DNA from: Corallococcus sp. NCRR
GTDB lineage: Bacteria; Myxococcota; Myxococcia; Myxococcales; Myxococcaceae
Reading direction: 5' to 3'
Assembly (NCBI RefSeq): GCF_026965535.1
Contig: NZ_CP114039.1
Location: forward strand, 4,836,001 to 4,900,000
DNA length: 64,000 nucleotides
Translations under genes and position numbers: made by a program
The notes under the pieces: generated by a model
Told to the model about the DNA's origin: nothing
What the model saw: the letters and a program-made list of their open reading frames with translations, nothing else
Databases searched by the model: none
Shown here: in pieces, positions 19,048 to 27,844 of the stretch
Layout: every line of letters begins with the position of its first letter
How positions within the stretch are numbered: position 1 is the first letter of the stretch

Positions 19048-19959
19048 ATGTCGTTACCCAAGGTCGTGTTGGGCGGGGGGCTCGTCGCGAGCCTGCTCGC
19101 CGCGCCTTCCGCCGAGGCGCGCTTCGGCAAGCGCTCGGACTCCCACGAAACGTCGAAGCCCGTCCACGAGGCGACCGCCATCGGTTCGGACCGGGGCGAC
19201 GATTCGAAGAAGAAGGACGACGAGAACAAGAACCGTTCGTCCCAGGGCAAGAGGACGACCGTGTCCTCCACGGATGACAGCTACGCGTTCAACTCGAGCG
19301 CCTCCGATGATGCCGCCGCCGTCATCCTCGGCGCGCTCTTCGAGCTGATGTTCAGCGGCCTGGGCCAGGCCATCGCCCACACGGGGACCCACCACGGCCA
19401 TGACGACGGCGCTCCGGGCGAGCCACCCCAGCGCAACTCGCTGCGGCACGCCGTGCCACTCTCCTTCCGCGCGGGCGTGTTGGTGTCACCCGTGCCGGGC
19501 GGCACGGGCGTGGACTTCGACATCGGCTGGGACATGCAACGCTTCGGCGTGGACCTGCGACTCTCCCGCCTGGTGGGCACGGGCGAGGGCGCGATGGCCT
19601 ACGACACGCGGACGCTGGCGGAGATGCACGTGACGTACTCCCCCTACGTCCGGGAGGACCTGCGCCTGCGCGCGGAGGCGGGCGTCTCCACCCTGGACCT
19701 GCCCGGGCGCGTCTACGTGGCGCCCAGCCTGGGCATGTCCGTGGAGGCGTGCGTCCTGGGGCCCCTGGACGCGGAGGCTCGCGTGCAGGTGTCGCCCGGG
19801 CCCTACCGGCAACTGGACGCGCGCGCGGGGCTGGCGTTGCACCTGGGCAGCCTCATGCTGCGGGGCGGGGCTCGCTACCTGGCCCTCGACTCCGAGGTGG
19901 CCCCACTGGGGCTGGCCCTCGGCTTCGGCCCCGAGTTCGGCGCGGGCTTCGTGTTCTGA
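19048..19959 (+). CDS. Secreted outer-membrane-like beta-barrel protein, unknown function
   Basis: 303-residue protein with a cleavable signal peptide (hydrophobic KVVLGGGLVASLLAAPSAEA). Next come a highly charged low-complexity stretch (about residues 30-75, rich in D, K, S), a short hydrophobic segment with a histidine cluster (HTGTHHGHDD), and a C-terminal half of alternating amphipathic strands ending in phenylalanine, as in outer-membrane barrels. The start at 19048 is chosen because GAGGGGG lies 10 bases upstream and the signal peptide begins there. No family is recognised. It stands alone, divergent from the MutS-like gene and convergent with mrpC. Confidence 0.75.
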   Translation: MSLPKVVLGGGLVASLLAAPSAEARFGKRSDSHETSKPVHEATAIGSDRGDDSKKKDDENKNRSSQGKRTTVSSTDDSYAFNSSASDDAAAVILGALFELMFSGLGQAIAHTGTHHGHDDGAPGEPPQRNSLRHAVPLSFRAGVLVSPVPGGTGVDFDIGWDMQRFGVDLRLSRLVGTGEGAMAYDTRTLAEMHVTYSPYVREDLRLRAEAGVSTLDLPGRVYVAPSLGMSVEACVLGPLDAEARVQVSPGPYRQLDARAGLALHLGSLMLRGGARYLALDSEVAPLGLALGFGPEFGAGFVF

Positions 19960-19972
19960 CGCTGGAAACACC

Positions 19973-20011
19973 ACGGGCCCGGCCGCGGGTTGTTTCCGCG
20001 GACAGGCCCGT
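19973..20011 (+). terminator. Two-tier stem-loop downstream of the barrel gene
   Basis: The outer arms ACGGGCC (19973-19979) and GGCCCGT (20005-20011) enclose inner arms CCGCGG and CCGCGG with a GTTGTTT loop. It starts 14 bp after the stop at 19959 and probably terminates that gene. Confidence 0.6.
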
Positions 20012-20015
20012 TGGA

Positions 20016-20030
20016 CGTCCCGAAGGGACG
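20016..20030 (-). terminator. Short hairpin downstream of mrpC
   Basis: CGTCCC-GAA-GGGACG, perfect 6-bp arms, 7 bp beyond the mrpC stop codon on the minus strand. It is back-to-back with the terminator of the facing gene. Confidence 0.5.
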
Positions 20031-20037
20031 GTGGGGA

Positions 20038-20784
20038 TTACTTCTCCTTGGAGGCCAGCTTGCGCAGGGCCTTCTGGTCGCGCACGCAGAGGATGCGGCC
20101 GACGTTGCCGAGCACGCCCTCGCGCTTCATCTCGTTGATGAGCGTGGACACGAAGGAGCGCGAGGCGCCCACCAGGTCCGCCAGGTCCTGCTGGGTGATG
20201 CCGCGCAGGTCCGTCTCACCGCCGTGCGGGCAGCGCTCGCCGTGCGCCTCCACCAGCGTGAGCAGGGTGTCCGCCAGCCGGGCCGGGACCTCCTTGAAGG
20301 TCAGGCCCAGGACGCGCTTGCGCAGCGAGCGCACGCGGTCCGCGTAGGCGCGCACCACGTCCACCGCCAGGGCCGGACGGGCCTCCAGCTGGGCGCGGAA
20401 GTCACGGCCCTCGATGCTCCACACCTCGGCCTCGCCCGCCGCCACGGCCATCTCCTCGATGGGCGTGCCTTCCGGGCGGAACAGCTCGCCGAACAGGTCG
20501 CCCGGGCGGAGGATGGACACCACCGAGCGGGTGCTGTTCTTGCCAATGCGCATCAGGCGCACGCGGCCGGACTTCAGCAGGTACACGCGGTCGGACGTGT
20601 CGCCGGGGCGGTAGATGGTCGAGTTGTGCGGGAAGGACTCGACCTTGAAGTACCCCTTGAAGTCGATGGCTTCCTGGCCGGGGACCAGCTTGTTCGCGGT
20701 CACCATCATGCCGGACGACGTCGCCTGCAGCGGCGCCACGACGTTGGAACCGATAGGGCCGAGGGGGCGGTTGAAGCCGTGCAT
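20038..20784 (-). CDS. mrpC: CRP/FNR-family developmental regulator MrpC
   Basis: 248-residue transcription factor, the length of M. xanthus MrpC and by recollection nearly identical to it (MHGFNRPLGPIGSNVVAPLQ at the N-terminus). In Myxococcus it is the master regulator of fruiting-body development and sporulation and represses its own gene. The cyclic-nucleotide-binding-like beta-roll occupies about residues 40-140 without a canonical cAMP-contact signature that I can confirm. The winged helix-turn-helix is about 185-215 (ITQQDLADLVGASRSFVSTL). The ATG at 20784 follows AGGAGA. Its own promoter region separates it from mrpB upstream. Confidence 0.96.
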   Translation of the reverse strand: MHGFNRPLGPIGSNVVAPLQATSSGMMVTANKLVPGQEAIDFKGYFKVESFPHNSTIYRPGDTSDRVYLLKSGRVRLMRIGKNSTRSVVSILRPGDLFGELFRPEGTPIEEMAVAAGEAEVWSIEGRDFRAQLEARPALAVDVVRAYADRVRSLRKRVLGLTFKEVPARLADTLLTLVEAHGERCPHGGETDLRGITQQDLADLVGASRSFVSTLINEMKREGVLGNVGRILCVRDQKALRKLASKEK

Positions 20785-20858
20785 GGGAGTCTCCTGGAAA
20801 GACGGAAAGGGATGGGGAAGGTTGGTCGCTGCTGCTGCTGCGGACGGACCTTGCCCTT

Positions 20859-20874
20859 TCCAAGAGGCGTGCCA
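20859..20874 (-). promoter_or_regulatory. Sigma54-like promoter of mrpC
   Basis: Reading the minus strand, TGGCACGCCTCTTGGA matches the -24 element (TGGCACG) perfectly. The -12 element has TTGG where TTGC is usual, at the correct GG-N10 spacing. The predicted start would leave a leader of about 60 bases before the mrpC ATG. Sigma54 dependence of mrpC with MrpB as activator is established in M. xanthus. Confidence 0.7.
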
Positions 20875-20978
20875 TGAGCACTTGAAGTATTCCCAGGGGA
20901 ACAGTTCGAGGAATGCCGGGTACTTAGCGCTACACCCCGGTTCGGTCCCCCCCACTGTGTCCAAAACCTGAAACAGAA

Positions 20979-21006
20979 CGTTCAAACAGTCTGATCAGTT
21001 TGAACG
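20979..21006. promoter_or_regulatory. 28-bp dyad, candidate enhancer (MrpB) site upstream of mrpC
   Basis: Nine-base perfect arms CGTTCAAAC (20979-20987) and GTTTGAACG (20998-21006) with a 10-base spacer. It lies about 105-130 bp upstream of the sigma54-like promoter, the normal place for an enhancer-binding protein. Assignment to MrpB is inference. Confidence 0.6.
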
Positions 21007-21030
21007 AAACGTTAAAGCGCCACACCGGTT

Positions 21031-21046
21031 TGTCCGGGCTGGGACA
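21031..21046. promoter_or_regulatory. Candidate MrpC operator
   Basis: TGTCCGGGCTGGGACA fits the MrpC consensus TGTY-N8-RAC described in M. xanthus and is symmetric at its ends. It lies between mrpB and the 28-bp dyad, where MrpC could compete with an activator. Confidence 0.5.
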
Positions 21047-21049
21047 GTG

Positions 21050-22516
<1,467 letters not shown>

Positions 22517-22523
22517 GGGGTCC

Positions 22524-23510
22524 TCAGGCGGCGAACGTCAGCGTGAACACCATCCCCGGTTCCGCGCTCCCCTGGGCCGCCACGTCGCCCCCCACGCCCG
22601 TCATCACCCGCCGCAAGGCGGCCAGGGACAGCCCCGCGCCTCGCGCCAGCCGCGAGCCGAACGGGTCGAACAGCGTGCCCCGCTCCTCGGGAGGCAGGGC
22701 CGCGGCCGGATCATCCAGGATGAGGCTGACGCGGCCGGGGTCGTCCTGGCGCAGCGTCACCTGGACGCGGCCCTCTTCGGGAAGGCCCATGGCCACGTTG
22801 AGCAGGACTTGAGCGAGCACGGGCCTCAACCGGTTGGGATCCACCCTCACCCGGGGCAGGTCCGCGTCTTCCTTCACATCCACCTCGATGCGGCGCTCGG
22901 CCAGTTCCGGGGCCACCATGGCGGTCGCTTCCTGGACGACCGAGCGCAGCGCGTGGGCATCCAGGTTCGCGGCGCTCTCGCGGCCGTACTCGGAGAGCAG
23001 CCACAGCATGCGCTCCATGGTGCGGATCTCCCGGTTGGCGATGGTGAGCCGCCGCTTGTCCCGGTCCGACAGGCCGGTGTTCCGGGCCAGCGTCTGCACC
23101 GCCATCTTCACGGAGGACAGGGGGTTGCGGATCTCATGGCTGAGCGACGAGGACAGCTTGGAGATCTGCACCGGCGGGGCGCCCTCCAGCACGGCGCCCA
23201 GGTCGAGCACGCCCGCAGCGGCCTCCTCGCCGTCCAGGCCCAGCACGAGCCGCAGGTGGGTGGCGGGCGGGGTGCCGCCGGGGCCTCCCGCGGAGAGGGT
23301 GACGAACTCCACGGCGCGGCGGTCCTCGCGCGCTCGCGCATCCAGTTCGCGGGCGCGCTCCTGCGGGACCCCGAGCGCGGTGTGCAGGGGCATGCCCACG
23401 AGCGCCTTGGCGTCGCGGCGCAACACCTGGGCGCAGTCACCTTCGGCGCGTGTCACCCGCAGGTGAGGGGACCAGGCGAGTTGAGCGGCTTGCAGGAGAT
23501 GGGCGTTCAT
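22524..23510 (-). CDS. mrpA: Soluble histidine kinase MrpA
   Basis: 328-residue cytosolic kinase partner of MrpB. The N-terminal 110 residues look like a PAS-type sensor without membrane segments. The dimerisation box carries H125 in LSHEIRNPLSS. The ATP-binding domain is odd: the N-box is reduced (VLLNVAMGLPEEG), and the G1 position reads LDDPAAALPPEE where DxGxG is expected. The F-box (LFDPF) and a GAGLSL G2-like motif remain. The start is at MNAHLLQAAQ (23510); upstream in-frame sequence runs into the divergent neighbour. Only 43 bp separates it from that gene. Confidence 0.9.
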   Translation of the reverse strand: MNAHLLQAAQLAWSPHLRVTRAEGDCAQVLRRDAKALVGMPLHTALGVPQERARELDARAREDRRAVEFVTLSAGGPGGTPPATHLRLVLGLDGEEAAAGVLDLGAVLEGAPPVQISKLSSSLSHEIRNPLSSVKMAVQTLARNTGLSDRDKRRLTIANREIRTMERMLWLLSEYGRESAANLDAHALRSVVQEATAMVAPELAERRIEVDVKEDADLPRVRVDPNRLRPVLAQVLLNVAMGLPEEGRVQVTLRQDDPGRVSLILDDPAAALPPEERGTLFDPFGSRLARGAGLSLAALRRVMTGVGGDVAAQGSAEPGMVFTLTFAA

Positions 23511-23553
23511 TGGTGGACCTGAAACATACCGGGTAACGTCGAGCGCTGTCCTT

Positions 23554-26430
23554 ATGACCCGCACTCCACGTCCTCCGAAGAACCTTGTGGCGGCCCTTCT
23601 GTTCCTGTCCGGGGCCACCGCGCTCGTCTACGAGCTGGTCTGGTCCAAATACCTGGGGAACGTGCTGGGCAACAGCGGCCAGGCGCACGCCGTCGTGCTG
23701 GCCACGTTCATGGGGGGGCTGGCGCTGGGGGCGTTTGTCTTCGGGCGGACAGCGGACCGGGTGAAGAACCCCCTGGCGCTCTATGGCGTGCTGGAACTGG
23801 GCGTGGGCCTGTACGCGCTGGCGTTCCCGTACGTCCTGGGGGCGCTGGAACACCTGTGGCTGGCCCTGGCCCCCCACGTGCCGGAGGGCCTGCGGGTGGC
23901 GCCGCGCCTGCTCGTGTCCTCGCTGTCCCTGGTGGTGCCCACGCTGCTCATGGGCGGCACCCTGCCGGCGCTGGTGCGCCACTTCGCGGCGAGCCTCGCC
24001 AGCGTGCGCAAGGAACTGGCGAGGCTGTACGCCATCAACAGCCTGGGCGCGGCGGTGGGCGTGTACGTGGCGGGCACGCGGCTGGTGCCGCTGGTGGGCC
24101 TGTCCGCTTCCGCGCAGATCGCCGCCGGGGTGAACGTGTTCCTCGCACTGGCGGCGCTGGCGCTGGCCCGGCAGCACCCACCGGCGGTGGTGGTGGGTGC
24201 CGCGCCGGCCGCGGAGGACGTGGCCTATCCCCGGCGGGCAGTGCGGGCGGCGCTCATTGGCGTGATGCTGTCCGGCTTCACATCCATGCTGTATCAGGTG
24301 ACATGGATCCGCCTGCTGGCCATCGTGCTGGGGGCGTCCACGTATGCCTTCACGCTCATCCTGACGGCGTTCATCCTGGGCATCGGCCTGGGCAGCTTCT
24401 GGCTGATGACGCGCAAGGAGGGCGGGGACTCTCTGAAGCTGTATGGGTGGACGCAGGTGGGGCTGGTGTTGAGCCTCTGCCTGGCGCTGCCCCTGTACGT
24501 GCGGCTGCCGCACCTGTTCCGCTGGTCGGAGTGGATGCTCACGCGCGCGGTGGAGACGTGGCCCGTCTTCCAGGGGGTCACCTTCATGTTCTGCTGCGCG
24601 GTGCTGCTGGTGCCCACGTTCATCATGGGCGTGGCATTTCCGGCGGCGGCCCGCGTGGCCACGGCGAAGGTGTCCGAGGTGGGGCGCGAATTGGGCGGCG
24701 TCTACCTGTGGAACACGGCGGGCACCCTCTCCGGCTCCGTGCTGGGCGGGCTGGTGCTGATGCCCTTCTGGGGCATGCAGGGCAACTTCATCGCGGGGGC
24801 GGTGGCGAACCTGGTGGCCGCGGCCCTGGCGTTCCACGCGCTGTCCGCGCCGAAGGACGGGACGGTGGCGGTGCCCGCGTGGCGGACGTTCGCCCCGGTG
24901 GGCTCGGCGGCGGTGCTGGCGGCGGTGGTGCTGGGCGGCATGATGGGCTGGCCGCAGCGGCTGTCCGCCATCGCGTCCATGCGCGCGTACCAGAAGCCGC
25001 CGGAGAGCTACGCGAAGCTGGTGGAGGAGACGGAGAAGGCCGCCTTCACCCGCTTCTACGCCGATGACACCTTCGCCACGGTGATGGTGGGAGAGGTGCC
25101 GAGGGACAACCTGCGCTTCCTGCGGATCAACGGCAAGACGGACGCCTCGAACGGGCGCGACATCGAGACGCAGGTGATGGCGGGCCAGCTGGGCGTGCTG
25201 CTGCACCCGCGCGTGCCGAAGAACGTGCTCGTGGTGGGCGCGGGGTCCGCCGTCACGGCGGGCAGCGTGCTGGCCCACCCGGTGGAGCGCCTGGACCTGG
25301 TGGAGATCTCCCCAGCGGTCGTGGACGCGGCGCGCCTGTTCAAGGCGGACAACCGCAACGCGATGGAGGACCCGCGCACGCGCGTGCACATCGACGACGC
25401 GAAGACGTTCATGGCGCTGGCGCCCCTCCAGTACGACCTCATCATCAGCGAGCCGTCCAACCCCTGGGTCACGGGCGTGGCCGGTCTCTTCACGCGCGAC
25501 TTCTTCCAGTTGGTGGACAAGCACCTGACGGAGGACGGCGTGCTCGTGCAGTGGATCCACACCTACGAGAGCAACCGCGAGCTGGTGCGGCTGGTGATGC
25601 GCACGCTGCAGGACACCTTCCCCCACGCCACGACCTGGCTGGGGCCGGAGGACCTGATCCTGGTGGCCAGCCGCAAGCCGCTGTCGTTCGACGCGGCGGC
25701 GGTCTCCGCGCGCATGGCCCAGCCGGAGGTGAAGGCGGACCTGGCGCGGGTGGGGATCCAGGACATGTTCGCCCTGTTGTCCAAGCAGGTGCACACCGAG
25801 GCCGGGCGGCGGGCCTTCGCGGGAGAGGGCCCTCTCAACACGGATGATCACAACCTGCTGGAGTACGCCTCGCCGGTGGCCTTCTTCCTGGCGGACCTGG
25901 ACGTGCGCGTGCAGGACGAGCGGCGGTCGCCGGACGGCGGTCCGGGGCTGCTCCTGCATCAGTACCTGCGCGACCATCCGCCCAGCGCGGAGCAGGCCGA
26001 GGGGCTGTACCGCAACGTGGAGCGCGCCCATTCGAACAATGATCCGCTGGTCCGAGGCGTGGCGGCGCTGTGGCGCTCCCTGGCGCCGGAGGACCCCGAG
26101 GCGGCGCTCGCGCTGGCCCGGGCGGTGCTGGTGCAGGGCGACCTGACCCTGGCGGCGTCGCTCCTGGAGCCGGAGGTGGCCCGGGGCGGCCGTTCCCCCG
26201 AACTGGTGACGGAGTATCTCAACCTGGTGACGGCCCGGATCTGGCAGTCGCGGACGGTATGGACGCCCCTGACCGTGGACGGGGCGCTGGCGGTGGGCCG
26301 GGAGGTGGCGGCGCGCCACCCCCAGGACGCGAAGCTGCAGGCGGCGTTCAAGGCGTACTGCGAGGCCCTGCCGCCGGAGGCGTGCGCGGGGGCGGCCGGG
26401 ATGCCCACGGCGGCCCCGGGCGGGCCCTGA
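23554..26430 (+). CDS. Polytopic membrane protein fused to a spermidine-synthase-like domain
   Basis: 958 residues. The first ~470 residues hold about a dozen membrane helices in an MFS-like arrangement. A soluble aminopropyltransferase/methyltransferase fold follows: nucleotide-binding VLVVGAGSAVTAGS near residue 555, acidic DLVEISP, and the family loop IISEPSNPWVTGVAGLFT. The C-terminal ~200 residues are alanine/leucine-rich helices. Proteins of this layout are annotated as fused MFS/spermidine synthase, but a polyamine product has rarely been shown. It is divergent from mrpA with 43 bp between starts, so the two genes probably share control sequence. Confidence 0.88.
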   Translation: MTRTPRPPKNLVAALLFLSGATALVYELVWSKYLGNVLGNSGQAHAVVLATFMGGLALGAFVFGRTADRVKNPLALYGVLELGVGLYALAFPYVLGALEHLWLALAPHVPEGLRVAPRLLVSSLSLVVPTLLMGGTLPALVRHFAASLASVRKELARLYAINSLGAAVGVYVAGTRLVPLVGLSASAQIAAGVNVFLALAALALARQHPPAVVVGAAPAAEDVAYPRRAVRAALIGVMLSGFTSMLYQVTWIRLLAIVLGASTYAFTLILTAFILGIGLGSFWLMTRKEGGDSLKLYGWTQVGLVLSLCLALPLYVRLPHLFRWSEWMLTRAVETWPVFQGVTFMFCCAVLLVPTFIMGVAFPAAARVATAKVSEVGRELGGVYLWNTAGTLSGSVLGGLVLMPFWGMQGNFIAGAVANLVAAALAFHALSAPKDGTVAVPAWRTFAPVGSAAVLAAVVLGGMMGWPQRLSAIASMRAYQKPPESYAKLVEETEKAAFTRFYADDTFATVMVGEVPRDNLRFLRINGKTDASNGRDIETQVMAGQLGVLLHPRVPKNVLVVGAGSAVTAGSVLAHPVERLDLVEISPAVVDAARLFKADNRNAMEDPRTRVHIDDAKTFMALAPLQYDLIISEPSNPWVTGVAGLFTRDFFQLVDKHLTEDGVLVQWIHTYESNRELVRLVMRTLQDTFPHATTWLGPEDLILVASRKPLSFDAAAVSARMAQPEVKADLARVGIQDMFALLSKQVHTEAGRRAFAGEGPLNTDDHNLLEYASPVAFFLADLDVRVQDERRSPDGGPGLLLHQYLRDHPPSAEQAEGLYRNVERAHSNNDPLVRGVAALWRSLAPEDPEAALALARAVLVQGDLTLAASLLEPEVARGGRSPELVTEYLNLVTARIWQSRTVWTPLTVDGALAVGREVAARHPQDAKLQAAFKAYCEALPPEACAGAAGMPTAAPGGP

Positions 26431-26602
26431 AAGCGCGGGGCGGAGGACTTGAGAGGCTCCAGATCCGCGATATTCCTTGAGCCGCCCCCCATCCTCCCGA
26501 TGACGGATGGAGGCGCTTGCCCGCCCGTTGTACTGTCTGTATCGACCCTGACTTCCCGCAGGGTGAGTTTCTCCACCGCTGCAACGACCCCCGGAGTTTC
26601 CC

Positions 26603-26869
26603 ATGAACGCGATCGCGAAGGCCGCCCCCAAGAAGCAGTTCCGCAAGAACCGTGGTCAGGGCATGACTGAGTACATCATCATCGTTGCCCTCATCGCGAT
26701 CGCCGCCATCGGCGTCATCACCCTGTTCGGCGACAACATCCGCAAGCTGTTCGGCTCCTCCGCGGCGGCCCTGGCGGGCGAGGACAACGTGGAAAACACC
26801 GGCCAGCTGTCCAACGACAAGCTGAACAAGAAGACCATGAAGTCCTTCGGTCAGAACAACACCTACTGA
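26603..26869 (+). CDS. Flp-family type IVb pilin precursor
   Basis: 88-residue pilin-like protein. A basic leader (KKQFRKNRG) ends at G18, followed by QGMTEY, which places glutamate at +5 and tyrosine at +6 of the mature protein as in Flp pilins processed by a TadV-type peptidase. A 20-residue hydrophobic stretch (IIIVALIAIAAIGVITLFG) follows. The mature tail is short and polar, rich in Asn and Lys. The ATG has CGGAG 10 bases upstream. No tad secretion genes are in the window, so this pilin is encoded alone. Confidence 0.9.
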   Translation: MNAIAKAAPKKQFRKNRGQGMTEYIIIVALIAIAAIGVITLFGDNIRKLFGSSAAALAGEDNVENTGQLSNDKLNKKTMKSFGQNNTY

Positions 26870-26890
26870 GCCACGCTCGGCGGTGCTCGC

Positions 26891-26926
26891 AATGGCAGGT
26901 CCCTCCAACTGGAAGGGCCTGCCATT
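26891..26926 (+). terminator. Terminator of the pilin gene
   Basis: AATGGCAGG..CCCT..CC pairs with GG..AGGG..CCTGCCATT around an AACT loop, with one bulged T. It is 22 bp after the stop codon and is followed by CGTGTTT. Confidence 0.75.
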
Positions 26927-26962
26927 CGTGTTTCAGGGGCTGAAGCTGTCATCGTGCATGCC

Positions 26963-27844
26963 ATGACCGTGTCGTCACCGGAGGTTGTCGCCGGGCTGCG
27001 CCGCAGGCTCTGGGTCTACCGGGCGCTGGTGGCGGGGCTGTGTGTCGCGCTGTTCGGGCTGCTGCTGGGGCTGAGGCGCGCGTTGACCCCGCTGCCGCCG
27101 CCCGACGTGGAGGTCGTCGACGTCCGCGAGCGGATGGCGGCCCTGGAGAAGGCGCATCCGGACGCCTCGGATGTGTCGGAGACATACTTCTCGTCGGACA
27201 CCTCCAGCGTGCACCAGCACCTGATGGGGCGGGGCCAGACGTGCCCCCTGCACATCCACCGGGCGCCCTACGAAGCCACCGTCATCATCTCGGGCGAGGC
27301 GCACGTGTGGCAGGTCTGGGGGGAGTCCGGGCAGCGGAGGGAGCGGCGCGGGGTGCACGGGCCGGGGGCGCTGGTGGCCTCGGCGCCCTTCACGGGGCAC
27401 GAGTGGCGCAATCCCGCGGAGGAGCGGACCCTGGGCAACCTGGTGTTCACCGTGCCGGGCTTCGACGGGAACCTCTACGTGCCTCCGGAGGACGCGCGGC
27501 TCCTGCGTGGCACGGCGCCTTTCGCCGAGGAGCCCCGCGAGGCCCTCACGGCGCTGAGGAAGCGGGGCGTGAAGCAGGAGGAGACGCCGCTGCCGGTCCT
27601 CCAGGGGCGCATGTCGCGCGTGCTGCTGGACGGGGGGGAGTGGGCGGTGAAGGCGACACCCGGCGCGCCGGTGGTGGCCTACGTGGCGGTGGGACGGGGA
27701 CTCGCGGAGGTGGCGGAGGCCCGGCCGTTGCGTGAAGGACAGCTCTGGGTGCTGCGCCGCGATGCGCGGGTGCGCTCGGAGGAGGGCTCACCCGTGGCGC
27801 TGTATGTGTTTCACCCGCCACCGGAAGCGGTCGCGGGGCGCTGA
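26963..27844 (+). CDS. Membrane-anchored cupin-like protein, unknown function
   Basis: 293 residues. One N-terminal transmembrane segment (about residues 15-38) is followed by a soluble region with a cupin-type pattern (PLHIHRAPYEATVIISGEAH, then a second histidine in FTGHEW). A second degenerate beta-barrel half (VVAYVAVGRG region) follows. The two histidines and glutamate would suit a metal site. Orientation suggests a periplasmic domain. ATG 26963 is chosen; GTG 26954 is in frame three codons earlier, and neither has a strong ribosome-binding site. Its 3' end overlaps the facing gene by 34 bp. Confidence 0.7.
   Translation: MTVSSPEVVAGLRRRLWVYRALVAGLCVALFGLLLGLRRALTPLPPPDVEVVDVRERMAALEKAHPDASDVSETYFSSDTSSVHQHLMGRGQTCPLHIHRAPYEATVIISGEAHVWQVWGESGQRRERRGVHGPGALVASAPFTGHEWRNPAEERTLGNLVFTVPGFDGNLYVPPEDARLLRGTAPFAEEPREALTALRKRGVKQEETPLPVLQGRMSRVLLDGGEWAVKATPGAPVVAYVAVGRGLAEVAEARPLREGQLWVLRRDARVRSEEGSPVALYVFHPPPEAVAGR

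Noticed and set aside
26431-26602. Sigma54 or sigma70 promoter for the pilin gene
   Set aside because: TTGCCC with TATCGA at 17 bp has too few matching bases, and the GG/GC pairs are wrongly spaced for sigma54.
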